Assembly: GCF_028453695.1 (NCBI RefSeq)
Contig: NC_135774.1
Location: 4,340,001-4,404,000, forward strand
Direction: 5' to 3'
Source: Augochlora pura
Lineage: Eukaryota; Arthropoda; Insecta; Hymenoptera; Halictidae
DNA length: 64,000 nt
The notes beneath the pieces are model-generated. The model did not search any database. It saw nothing but the letters and a program-made list of their open reading frames with translations, and was not told where the DNA came from. Within the stretch, counting starts at the first letter, position 1. Each line of letters starts with the position of its first letter. Shown here piece by piece: positions 37,701-48,800 of this stretch. Made by a program: the position numbers and the translations under genes.

Positions 37701-40700
37701 TGTTACCAAATAAATATAGTAAACATTATACGTGGTAAAACACGAATATAATCGTCTGGATGAGTAAATACTGTTAGCAAAATTAAGCATCGACGAACGA
37801 TAGACGTCGAGACAAGGGTGATCCGTATTTTAATATTATCGTACATCCTTGAAGCCCTCCGGGTCCAAATGGACGCGAGTTAAGCACACGTGACACGTCC
37901 TGTAACTTGTTTCGAAAGAACATTCTTTCACGAGCATACTGTAATAAACTTTTTAACAAGACCGAATCGATTATCCATTTCTTCCTTTCACGATCAATTC
38001 GTTGTATAAGTTTCTTTGACGTTCCTTTTTGCTCGACCTTCCCTTTTTCGTACGGTGTCCGCGTATACGCGTTGGCTCGGCTCCAAACGTTTGAATCGTC
38101 GGCCACCCTCGCCGCCTTCTCGGGCACACCCGCCACCGCCCTACCTGTCCACCGTCCTACCGACATCATATCACCGTCGCGCCTTCTCCTTTTCGCGTTT
38201 CCGCGCTCGAAACTTTTCTGTCGGTTTTATCGCGAGCCGGGGTATCGCCATTTGGCGCAGGTGTATCGATCTCGCGTTACGCGACATCACGCGCCAGCCC
38301 GAGCCAACCAAGTGTTCCGAATTATCGGAACGTTTAGGAGCTGTACTTAGCCGGTTCACGGCTAAAATTTGCCTGTATTTCCATTTCCCGATGGTTTCAT
38401 CTTGTTCTTCATGGTTACCACGTGCGACTTACTCAGAGAACGTACGCTCTGTTGCATGAGACGTTTAATTCTGTGTGGACACGCTGGAGCAAACAGAACT
38501 TGGAGGAAACATAAATCGATTTCAAAATTTTGTGTAAAATATAAAATAGAAATGAAATAAAATATATTTTTGTTTAGTTATTCAGAGTTACGCTTTGGTA
38601 GAGGTAGAGTGTTTGCGATGCTGTTTCTCTTACAACTAATTATTGAATTGCTGTTTACATTTTCATGATTTTTATTATCATCTTTTTCCTTTTAATAGTT
38701 TTAAGGATTTGGGACAGGTTTTTGAGAACAATTTTCTTTAATTCTTCCGATGCCTTTAGAATTGACTTCATTCAGATCAAACTTATTTGTTCTTCCAAAA
38801 AGTGGTATGACTCCAGGTTGGATTTCTGTAGACTTGCAATTGAATTACTCAAGAAATTATAATTAAAAAGTAATTCATTTACAATTTAATTAATTAAATG
38901 TGAGGGTTAAGCATATTTTCTATATTAGCTATAATAAAATGAAACATTTATTAAAAGAATATAAATATATTTTGCGACTAATCTCCAAGTACAGAAAAAC
39001 AATCTTCAATAGGAAAAGATGCCAGTCTACCTGAAAATTTTCTCTTGAAAATTAGGAAACTCGTCAGAACTTATCGTTTCAACACCGCTGCCTAAAGCAG
39101 AAAGGAAAAAGTTGTGAAACTAATCAGATAAAGTGACGCTGAAAGTTAAAGAACACGTCAGAATATGGTAATCAGCTAACTAAATTCTTTACTAACATTT
39201 CAACCATAAAATTCGACTGTGTGCAACGTTCAAAGACTCGAACCGTTCTTTTTCATTTATTATTGGGCTGATATAGCAAGGAGCATGTAAACATAATAAA
39301 TCAAATAAATTGTTTTGACGAATTAACGATCCACCTTTTGTGCGCATTATAAAGCCGATTTCCCGTTCTTAATAACGGATGAGGAATTAGGTGTCCTCGT
39401 GGAAATGTATTGATAACGCCGCACCTGACGAAATTCCCGTCTCTTTGTCCGTTACGCCATAATGGAAAACAGAGTTATTGGACTTCTGGCTATGCTTTGA
39501 CACCTTTGAATGGATATTACACAGTTATGAGGAGTCATGCTAGTGGCGCGTAACAAATGAAATTACCCGCAAAATACCATCCTGACCTGCTAGACTTTGT
39601 TCGTGATTTTTGTGAAATTCTTGTTATTTATTCGTCCGTTCAATATTGAAAGCATTCGCAGCAATGATAGCTCCATTATTCCGGATAATTAATAGAAATA
39701 TCATTCGACCTACAATAGTGCTTTAACATCTCAATTATCGGACCACTATTCAACAGAACAATCGGAATATTGTTTTGCAGAAAATTCAACAATTCAAATA
39801 TAACGTTGGATCAATTAGGTTTTCATAACTTTATTTTTACACATATTTAAAAGCTAACAGCGATCTAAATTTTATTTTAGACAGTTTTTCATTCTTTAAT
39901 GTTTTATATTTATTCGTGTACGTACGAGTAATGCGGATAAATAAACTTTTTACTCTCCTTAGTTTCGAGGAACTGCAACCGCTGATTTTATGGTCGCAAT
40001 GCGGGCAAATTTTTTTGGGGGCGCATTGCCAGAAATTCTCTAACTATGAACAGTTCTCGCATGTTCCTGAAACATTGATAAATAAAGGTGCATACCTCTG
40101 AATTCACATGGGAATTACTCATGTTCGCACATTTTCAGATTTACGCAAAAGATTTCATTCCGTCAACTAAGAATGGAAGTGTCTTAAAACAATTAATATT
40201 CAACAAATTATAAGTTCTTGTAACGTCAAAATTACTATACATATGTGGTACAATTTCATCTCATAAGTTATTACACATTTGCAGGTAGAACTGCCAACGA
40301 CTGCAGGACTTATTCGACATAGAGGACTTATTCAATGCCATAATGAATCCACATAATGGTTCAATAAAAATTGTCAGTTACAAACACAATCTAATTTAAT
40401 ATTTTCAACCTTCTTTTAATCGAAAATTGCTGCCATTCATGTGGTACCATTGATAATGAGAAGGCTGCAAATCTTTATGCAAATTCCCATTTTCATGAAT
40501 TATTTCACAGAAATACAAAGAAGGGAAAAATTCCTTTCAGTGCTTCGAAAATATCGTGTAAATCCGATATCGCCTCTCATTAGTCACTACTTTTTTGTAA
40601 TAACTCGTAAACAAAGACGAGGATTATATTTGCGCTAAGAAAAAAATCGTAGTATTGAAAATAATTTTGGAATACCGTGCATAATAATAATAATCAGTCA

Positions 40701-41061
40701 TTCAAAATCAATGTTCGAAATTTGTAACCTAGGCCATGAGATAGTTTATGCACACAAAAATAATCAGTCATATCTATAATCAGTATTAGAAACATGTACA
40801 AATGGTCGTTGATAGATCGATTTTCTACAGACTTTGCAAACGAAAAGAAATTTATAAATTGAGATATCAATTTTAATTTCTTTTTGTAAAGAGTGATCTT
40901 TTAATTGACAAAGTAAACTCATCTTCTATTCTAATTTTAGTAAAACGATGTATACGATATAGAAATGAAAATTTGCATAAAGCGTCTCAATCTGGTTTTA
41001 GGAATCAATCAGTCATATCCAGGTTCAGAATTTAAACTTTGCATTACCATTTTTGTTACAG
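37701..41061 (+). other. Region upstream of the receptor exon, probably intron
   Basis: A GC-rich segment at 37900..38480 has 147-codon frames in two different + frames at once, so at most one could be real, and neither resembles the missing receptor exons. The rest is AT-rich with nothing identified. Confidence 0.5.
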
Positions 41062-41189
41062 TCTGCAGTCAATTCAGTAGAGGGGTGTTTTCCATGCTAG
41101 GCGCTGTGAGTCCGGATTCGTTCGACACCCTCCATTCGTACAGCAACACGTTTCAGATGCCTTTCGTGACGCCCTGGTTTCCCGAGAAG
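41062..41189 (+). CDS. GluRIA: AMPA-type ionotropic glutamate receptor, amino-terminal domain exon (internal)
   Basis: Internal exon of a ligand-gated glutamate receptor subunit, a synaptic membrane cation channel. It starts after the acceptor ttgttacag and ends at the donor AAG|GTAAAT. Two leading bases complete a split codon, then 42 codons are open. The translation contains CSQFSRGVFSMLGAVSPDSF and ends MPFVTPWFPEK, which I recognise as the amino-terminal domain (leucine/isoleucine-binding-protein-like fold) of insect GluRIA/GluRIB, just after the conserved ADAFKLSRL region. It ends at phase 0 and joins directly to the exon at 46313. An open frame runs about 97 bases upstream into the intron, but the acceptor and family alignment place the start at 41062. 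The preceding exon was not found. The family is certain to me; whether the ortholog is GluRIA or GluRIB is less sure. Confidence 0.93.
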
Positions 41190-41908
41190 GTAAATATTAC
41201 GCTTTCCCGAGTAGCTAAATAAAAACGTGTAATGTCGTTGAAGGGACAACATAATTTATTTATAATCCATCCCTCGCACGTTCCGTTTTTCACTTATCGT
41301 GCTTTGATTATTATTTTTATCGTTCTTTTCATGATCGTACACGCGCCGCTAAGATGATAATAATGTAAGGAACTTGGTTACATGAATAATGTTAACTTTT
41401 ATTATACAACGATATACACAAAACGTCTATCCCCACGTGGCGTCACCGAAGAAGTGTCGCTGCCACGTTCCGCTCTCGTTCGCCCAATCGATGATCCCAA
41501 TCATTCATTTGTTTCACGCACACAACCATGCATTCATGTTTATCTTATTACTACACATTCATACAACCGCACACTCCTTCTTACATACCATACACTCTCA
41601 ACCATACTATACACTTACAATAAGTGGTCACCAGATTTTTATGCATTTACGATATATACAAGTCCTTAGAACATAATTAAATGTCCATATCAATAACAAT
41701 TAATTATGTCATTATTTTTCGTTCATCGTTAGGTATTTTCTAGTTGCCGTAGGAAATCATTTCCTTCTTCCAAGTTTTATAAACAAATTCACAAAAGCGT
41801 AAATTTGTATACTAATCCGCAGTCTAATGATAAAATTCACTTATATGCGTGCAAGGAATATTTTATGCTATTATTGGAAAGAAACTAAATCTTGACAAAT
41901 AGTCTGTG

Positions 41909-41910
<2 letters not shown>

Positions 41911-41959
<49 letters not shown>
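41911..41959. repeat. AT dinucleotide microsatellite
   Basis: Uninterrupted alternating A and T, then AAAACACCCTGTATATATATG. This second MITE-end-like sequence forms a palindrome with the left end of the element at 41985. Confidence 0.97.
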
Positions 41960-41963
<4 letters not shown>

Positions 41964-41984
41964 CACCCTGTATATATATGTATA

Positions 41985-42385
41985 CAGGGTATTCTAAAAG
42001 TCACTCGCAATGCGGTAATGAGGAGTTTGATGTCATTTGACATTACTTTTTCCTTTAAAAAATTTTTTGCGAGGCGTCGTTAACGAGTTATTAATGAGAA
42101 CCAATGAGACATAACCTGACATTATTTTTTCCTTTAAAAAATTCTCTGCGAGGCGTCGTTAACGAGTTATTAATGAAAACCAATGAGAAGTGAGATCAGC
42201 TGACACGAGACGATCGAGGCAATGGCTTCGTCCGCTCGTTACACTAGCCGAGCTCGCTTCTCATTGGTCACCGTTCTTCGCCGTAAACAAAAGCGTCGAT
42301 TGCATTTGCCGTAAGGACGAAGTTACTTTTAATGACCTCTGGAACTTCTCATTGCCCAATTACGAGTAACTATTAGGACACCCTG
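41985..42385. mobile_element. TA-flanked MITE with internal tandem duplication
   Basis: Starts CAGGGTATTCTAAAAGT and ends with the inverted AATAGTTACTCG-related arm, ATTAGGACACCCTG. TA lies at 41983..41984 and 42386..42387. Inside, a unit of about 75 bp (TTTTTCCTTTAAAAAATT through GCGAGGCGTCGTTAACGAG to AACCAATGAGA) is repeated twice in tandem. It has no ORF. It is inserted in the receptor intron next to an AT microsatellite. Confidence 0.85.
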
Positions 42386-43093
42386 TATGACGTTTTAGAC
42401 GCATAAATGTTAGTGTTTCTTTGTTTCTTCTAGTTATTGATTTCTTGGCCACTGTTTTCTCTGATTAGTTCTATGATGTTTTATCGAATGAAATAAATGT
42501 TTAATCAATGAACGCTTTCAAGGGCTACACGTATATATAATGTAGATAATATGTGTTCTACTATATTTTGAAAATAAAAAATAATATTTTAATTGTTCAG
42601 ATTTTATTTTAGGTTGCGAACAACCCCCTCCCCCTCGCCCCCAATGTTACTGATGTCGAAACACAAAATGAAATAGTCTTAGGATTAATTCGAAAATATA
42701 AAATTAATTATAATGATCATTTTTACCTTCCAAACACATCGAATCACTGTAAACAATGTATAATTTGTGAACCTCGTTCGAAATTCCATCCGAACTCTAT
42801 TCGGACGCTTGGACCGCAAGTGAAGCAATGATTATACGTTATGCAGGCAATGCGCAGATAAAATAGCAATGGAAATTCTCTGAATACGGGCAAGTTCAAA
42901 GCAAATTGGGCATGCATATTCATACACTATTCCCGTAATCCGAAGAAATCGTAGTGCAACGGTAACCTTTCCGACTGTACGCGTATCCCGGAAAACTGCT
43001 TATTCCTGAAAATTTATCCTCGTGACGCGCGAACCCACCAAACCAACCAGTTTTACTTTCATTTTTATTTTCCTCGTTATCTCTGCATAGGCG

Positions 43094-43118
43094 GTGTGTG
43101 TGTGTGTGTGTGTGTGTG
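43094..43118. repeat. GT microsatellite
   Basis: About twelve GT units followed by a CGTGCGTG tail. It produces the His/Thr-rich open frames on the - strand here, which are not genes. Confidence 0.95.
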
Positions 43119-43892
43119 GGCGCGTGCGTGCGTGTACAGTGAAATCCGAACAAAATCGATAGCGTCGCAGAGGCCGCGTTGATAATTAGCGCGGACGATG
43201 GCTGTGTCCTCGTAGTAACCGAACCGCCAGCCCCGCGCGTCCCAGAAATCCCATAAATACATAAATATGTATAGGGTGTATACAAACATATTACAATTTG
43301 AATTTCGCAATGAATCCGACTGGTCGAAAATTTATTCGTCGCGTCCAATCGCAACGGTGCCGCATTTATCGGGCCGCGGTGAGTGCAACTCGAACTGATA
43401 CCGTACGTCCATTTTGGATGAATGGCGACCACGTGTTTTTCTACCGTGTTCTATTTCGATGTCGGTATTAATGTAGCTTGTAAGTATTACACGCGCCGGT
43501 ACACGACGAACGTGTAGCCAACCAGTATTCGCATCGTTTAAATGCTAATCTTCGCAGCAATGCTGACTCGAAGTATCCCCATGCCTTTTTTCTTTTTTTT
43601 TTTCGTCCGACAGTCAATTATAACCATTTATAAACGAGAAATCTTCTTCAATTTCCATGAAACTTCAATACTATTTTCTCTCGGTTGAGGGAGACTCTGT
43701 TTTTCTTTCGCGGAACGCCACTTGTATAAGACGCTAAAGTCCCGGATTCATTTTCCACCATTAACTTGTATTCTCGGCAATCTTCATTCGTATCAATTGT
43801 AAGAAGACATTTGGGAAAAAGTCCTGCAAAATTCCGAGGAATTGTTAGCTTTGAAGAAAATGGTTTTGTGTTTAAGGCGATTCATGTTTTAA

Positions 43893-44241
43893 CCCTTTAA
43901 TCGGTTATGAATTTTCTAATCAAACGTTCCCTATTTTGTATTCCTTATAATATTATAACTCCTTTAGATAATACCTTTAACAAAATCACGCTATTGCAAC
44001 GCTTCTGTCACTATTGTCAGCTGAATGTCGCTATTTAACATATTGCTAAAGAATAGGGAAACGTCAATTATAAAACAGACCAATTATGTTCACCACTATT
44101 GTCACCCAATGACTTGTAATAATGTGTAGTTTTCATAGAAAAAAGCATTTTAAAGCACGTCACATAGAAACGTACAGTAAGGGTCAAATGTACCCAACGT
44201 TCGTCTTCTGTATCTCTTCAAAATGGTCGGCCGTCTGAGGG
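43893..44241. mobile_element. Candidate TTAA-flanked MITE
   Basis: TTAA at 43889..43892 followed by CCCTTTAATCGG, and CCGTCTGAGGG followed by TTAA at 44242..44245. Only the outer CCCT and an inner CGG match between the ends, so this rests mainly on the TTAA pair and the location in an AT-rich non-coding stretch. Confidence 0.4.
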
Positions 44242-46312
44242 TTAAATAATTTCAGGATATTAATCGAAACAAAATATCAACTTAACAATATAGCAACATA
44301 CTTCCCAATTTATTTAAGGAAAATATTATTGAAAATATTAATTATATCAAAATTTGAAATAAATAGTAGATATCAATAGATTGCAATCGTTTACTCAAAG
44401 CTCCTTTCTACAATTCGAAATAACGTAGAAATTTAATTGGGATAATGAAATTGTATTTATGTTTTTAACTTATAGCGTCACTTTATTTAATTGAGAGACG
44501 AGCTTTCATTTATTTTAACAAAGATACTTATTTAAATTAATGTACATTACGATACTGCATATTAAGGTAATGAAAATGCATTCATGATCTGCGGTGTGAT
44601 CGTATCCATATTAAGCTGTATTAATTTAATTATTAAGCTGTATTAAATTAATGTAAATTTCAAAGTAGAACATGTTGAAGACGGAAACGAAGATACTGGT
44701 GGCTTACGTTCACTGCCATTCATTATCTTTAAGTTCCATAGTTAATTAACCTTTAGTTAAGTCTTCAGTGTGTTCTTGTTGTAAAATTACGAGTGGAAGA
44801 AGAAATAAACTGTAGTTTTTGCAAAATATTGTATAGTTTTATGCATCAAGAATGTAATATTGACTCCAAATCTATAAGCAAAATAATAAGATATAATTGC
44901 AATGTGCTGTATTATACATATAAAGTGCAAATGTGAGTGCCCAACTTCGTATGTTTTGCAAGAAACGTTTATAAACGAATGTACATCAATGACAAAAAGT
45001 AGTGTAAAGCGATTAAATATTATACATCGATGTTTAAAATTCTTTTTTTATGAAATGGATTATAACTCTGACGGCACGTAAACAGTTTAACACAATATAT
45101 TTCTAGGGTAATTTTTATTACTACATTCAGAATTTTCATGCAAAACAAAAATTTTCTGCATTAATTACAAGATACAGCCAATATTATCAAATTCCTTAAA
45201 TGTATTTGATGTTTTGTATTCAATCTACTCATTCTTGTCATAAACGCGTAAAATAAACCAAATATAAAAAGAATTCATTTTGATCATAAACAATTCAACC
45301 GTAAACAGTTCAATCAAAAGCGTCGACAATAAAACGAAAGTGGAGATACTTGATCAATGATTGTTAGAAAGATTTCATGCGTTTACCATCCTTGTAAAAT
45401 CTGTACAGAACATAATTAACCCCCATTGCGTAACGTCTCATGATTTTTATATGAAACATTATTTGTATTTGTATTGGTATTTGTATGATGCCAAATGTTC
45501 CCAAATGTTCTCAAATGGAAACAGTCATGAAAATCGTTAAATAACGTTCTTTTTTCTATTTTCTTTACACATGATTATTGAAGTGTAATAATAGCCCAAA
45601 TATACACATAACAATTCATTTAAGTAAACACTTTAGGGAAATGAAAAATATCGTCGCAAAGCCGGGAGAAGTTTTCTTAAACGAGTAAAAATCGTACTCG
45701 CATAAAAATCCGCAGGTTAACGACGTCGACATCGCCCCTAATTCCACGCTCGCTGCCGTCACAATCTATTTCGCTAAAAATTCCCGTCACCCGCATCGAA
45801 CGGCTGATCGATTGGTCGCGTCACAGAGCTTCCTCGAAATAACGACGACTACTTTTCTCACAGCCAATAGATCTGCGAACGAAGCGGTAATTCACTTAAA
45901 ATTGCGATGTTATTTCGCATCAGCGACCGAAACGATAAAGGTAGGCGGGCGCGGACGGGAGAAAAACTTTACAGAACAGCTCAATATCGCGCGTATCACG
46001 GGAAGCTTTCGAATGGTTCTGTCATTCGCGCTGCCGTCATAAATATTTACGATTACATTTCTACGGCAACGTTCCGCGGATTCGCTGGGAAAAAGAACGA
46101 CGCAGCTTAACGTTTCCTTCCCTAGATTTCGGGCCAGAGGATTGCCAGCGCGGCCGAATAAAATCTAAAACTCGAACGCCCGTTGCATGTGTGCATTTCT
46201 ACGAATCTCTGAACGCGTTCGCGCGCGCGCGCGTGTGTGTGTACGCCAATGTACAGCTATAGAAGGGCGAGCAGGCGCATGTGTGCATTCATAGCGGTCC
46301 TGTTATGTCCAG

Positions 46313-46442
46313 GTTCTGACGCCGTCCTCTGGTCTCCTGGATTTCGCCATAAGCATGCGTCCGGATTATCATCGTGCCATCATCGACACGGTGCGATACT
46401 ACGGCTGGAAGAAAATCATCTACCTCTACGACTCCCACGACG
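46313..46442 (+). CDS. GluRIA: AMPA-type ionotropic glutamate receptor, next amino-terminal domain exon
   Basis: The exon follows the acceptor gttatgtccag and ends at the strong donor GACG|GTAAGT. It begins in phase 0, has 43 codons, and leaves one base for the next exon. The translation starts VLTPSSGLLDFAISMRPDYH and continues through RYYGWKKIIYLYDSHDG, a well-conserved stretch of the amino-terminal domain of insect AMPA-type receptors. The preceding exon ends with FPEK, so the spliced protein reads FPEK-VLTPSSG with no missing residues. The expected continuation (LLRLQQ-like) should start with two bases completing a Gly codon after an AG, and I could not locate it before 64000. This domain governs subunit assembly. 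The transmembrane and ligand-binding exons would lie beyond the window. Confidence 0.95.
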
Positions 46443-47488
46443 GTAAGTCCCCAACCTTTCTCATGCATTTCTCATTTTACAACGTAATCCGGTAGGCCGC
46501 GCTCTCGGCCCTCCGGCCTTGGTTTTTGCCGTTCTTTCTCTCCGCAGCCACCGGTGGACGCGATACCTCTATTTTTATTACGTCTGCTAAGGATCTGGCC
46601 TGTTGGTCCCCGGTGGCTAACTCTCTCGCCTGACACCGAGGAAAATCGGTAGACCCTGTATATACGGGAAACCCGTATCCGCTGAAACTGTAATCACGGA
46701 ATGGCCGCGGTAAGCTCCGGATAGGGACAATCGTTGTATACGTGGCTGATGTTGTTCCGGAGATTTTTTTTAAGTGGACCATCTGTCGAATAAAATAAAT
46801 ACCGGGTTCTCTGCGCATATCGAGAGTAGAACTCTATGAAAATATTCTGGTATGGTAAAAGTACCTATTATACGGATCGCTTTTCAGACGTTGGAAAAAA
46901 GAGTATACTACTTTTCGATAGATTGATGTTTCTGGATAATGCAACCAACTTACAAATATTTATTTTATATGAATACAAAATAATGCGAGTAAAATAAGGA
47001 AGTACGAGCATGTACCTATTTTATGGTACGTCGTTTTCGTGTCTTTCGTAACCCTATGTTTCCTAAATTGGAACAGAGAACAAATTTAAGTACACATAGC
47101 ATCGTTCTTATATCCTTGTTTATAAACACCTGTATTCGTAACATTTTTGTTTACAGCTGATTGTTGCATAACAGTATTTCCGTGAGTGAATTTATAAAAA
47201 GTAATGTTCAAAAACATGGGTCAAATTTTTATATCCATTTTCATACGCTCTATCTATTTTTTATTGTACTGTTTGTGCTACTGTTTCAAGAAGAGGAACT
47301 TGAGAAATTGAGGCTGACTTGACTGATTTTGATGTCGGAAATTTTGTTTTAGTAGCTCACATGCAGGAAAGAATATGAAATTGTTTGCAAAATATAACGT
47401 GTAAATTAACAATTCTATCATAATACAGAAATGACTGAAGTTCCGACAACTATGGGTATACCCATAACTGAAAGTTGTTGCCTCACGG
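46443..47488 (+). other. Start of the downstream receptor intron
   Basis: Begins GTAAGTCC. An acceptor-like TCTCTCCGCAG near 46548 is not followed by receptor sequence. The 113-codon - strand frame at 46477..46818 is unrecognised. Confidence 0.6.
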
Positions 47489-47546
47489 TTAACCCTCGCC
47501 GTACCACGTGCAGGTTTTCTCAGACTCACAGCTATTTGACACTTAA

Positions 47547-47789
47547 CCCCTTGCCGTACCATTTTCTTTACAATCGCTATGATTAGAATTTTTTCGATCA
47601 CGCTAATTTCTTAGAAGAAAAAAGAATTTGATATTTATCGCGTGCTTGCATCTACTCGAATGTTTAAATATTAGTAACAAGAGAATAAAATATGATTCCT
47701 ACTTAAAGGAACGGGTGAACATTCGTATTTAACAGTTTATTGTTATAAATCTCCGTCACGAGTCTGGCTCGTTAAAGTACGGCAAGGGG
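47547..47789 (-). mobile_element. piggyBac-like MITE, family A, inverted copy nested in another element
   Basis: Starts CCCCTTGCCGTACC and ends AGTACGGCAAGGGG, with TTAA at 47543..47546 and 47790..47793. Its interior is the reverse complement of the copies at 6687 and 37464. It is the best-preserved copy and sits inside the larger TTAA-bounded unit 47493..47940. Confidence 0.92.
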
Positions 47790-47816
47790 TTAAAAGAAAG
47801 TACGATAAGATAGTAA

Positions 47817-47856
47817 TAATAATAGTAATAACAATAATAATGATAATAACAACAAA
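47817..47856. repeat. Imperfect AAT/AAC trinucleotide repeat
   Basis: Repeated AATAATAGT, AATAACAAT and GATAATAAC units inside the TTAA-bounded composite element. Confidence 0.85.
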
Positions 47857-48410
47857 ATTTTAGTTCAAAATGTATATATACAGAAGAGCTCAATCATGGG
47901 ATTTTGCGGGAACGCCCAACCGCCGCCGATCCTGCGAGGGTTAATGAAGATTTGAGATTCTGGCAACACATTATGCAAAACATTTACGGAACTAAATAAT
48001 TTATTGTTGAAAGGCTCTGAAAAATCGAGAAAATAATTATAATATTTTAACACACATACCAATCTACGAAGCCAAAACAGACTTTGACATTATAACCTAT
48101 AATAACAAAAATGAGATTCATATGTTCTAAATATAATCATGAATGACACAATGATGAAATGGCGGATACCTTTCTATTTGTAAGATATTTGCAAAATGCA
48201 TACTAATCATGTTCCGTCCTACAACGGAATTATGCCCGACAATTAGTTTATAGCTCTTCTTCAAATTCCGGATTTTTCAATTTAGAAGGCTATTACGTTA
48301 GTGCCCTTTTTACATCGCGAAATCACATTAAGAAATCGCATTTCGACTAAATCGGTTTATTAATACAGCCGATCGTAAAGTGATTTCGTCGAAATTAGTT
48401 TTCTCGGTTT

Positions 48411-48800
48411 ATGGCAGGGTCGCCAGATGGGCCGCGCCGGCCGCTTGCTTGGGTTTCGGGGTCCTACGTCACTCGCTTGGGTTTTCCCGTCCTACGTCAC
48501 AGCGAGGCCCGGGCCCCCTGACTTCCCTCTCCACCTCACCGGTAGCCAATCCACGTTCGAGCGTTCTTTCCGTAAAACTATAAAAAGGGTATAAAACTTG
48601 TAATTTCAAGTATTCTGATTTCCGCAAGTATTCATCATCGCTCGTATAGCGACAACAAGTATTCTTGATAAACCGCCGTATTATTTGCAACAAGTATTCC
48701 TGATCGTCACATCATCGCTCGTATAGCGACAAATCAACGTATCTTCAACATCGTCTCTCATCCAACCAGAGTCGGTCTTCAAGGTCCGGACACGCAACAC
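48411..48800 (+). promoter_or_regulatory. GC-rich promoter-like or LTR-like block with duplicated CRE-type motifs and TATA box
   Basis: An imperfect repeat of about 29 bp brings CGCTTGGGTTT and CCTACGTCAC twice (about 48470..48500). CTACGTCA is close to a CREB-type site. ACTATAAAAAGGGTATAAAAC follows at 48577. Downstream, CATCGCTCGTATAGCGACAA occurs twice (about 48637 and 48713), with repeated CAAGTATTC units. The layout suits an LTR U3-R, but ends and duplications were not defined. An ordinary promoter is the alternative. Confidence 0.4.

Larger units (their letters stand above)
41190..46312 (+). other. Intron of the glutamate receptor gene (5.1 kb)
   Basis: Bounded by GTAAAT at 41190 and tgtccag at 46310..46312. 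It holds an AT microsatellite, the MITE at 41985..42385, a GT microsatellite, and a TTAA-flanked candidate MITE at 43893..44241. A GC-rich stretch lies just upstream of the second exon (about 45700..46260, including an alternating GC/GT run near 46215..46245). Open frames near 41382..41676, 42920..43432 and 45812..46110 overlap each other in different frames or on both strands and look like chance. Confidence 0.85.
47493..47940. mobile_element. Possible second TTAA MITE interrupted by a family A MITE
   Basis: TTAA at 47489..47492 followed by CCCTCGCCG, and CCTGCGAGGG followed by TTAA at 47941..47944, form inverted ends of about 8 to 9 bp. Removing the nested copy and one TTAA leaves about 200 bp. 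The short arms leave room for coincidence. Confidence 0.45.

Noticed and set aside
37907..38459. Two 147-codon + strand frames overlapping in different frames
   Set aside because: GC-rich, low-complexity composition; frames open on both strands; no receptor or other protein features.
42920..43432. 170-codon - strand frame
   Set aside because: It is held open by the GT microsatellite (Thr-His repeats); no conserved features.
46538..46640. Acceptor-like TCTCTCCGCAG after the second receptor exon
   Set aside because: The following sequence does not encode the expected LLRLQQ-like continuation.
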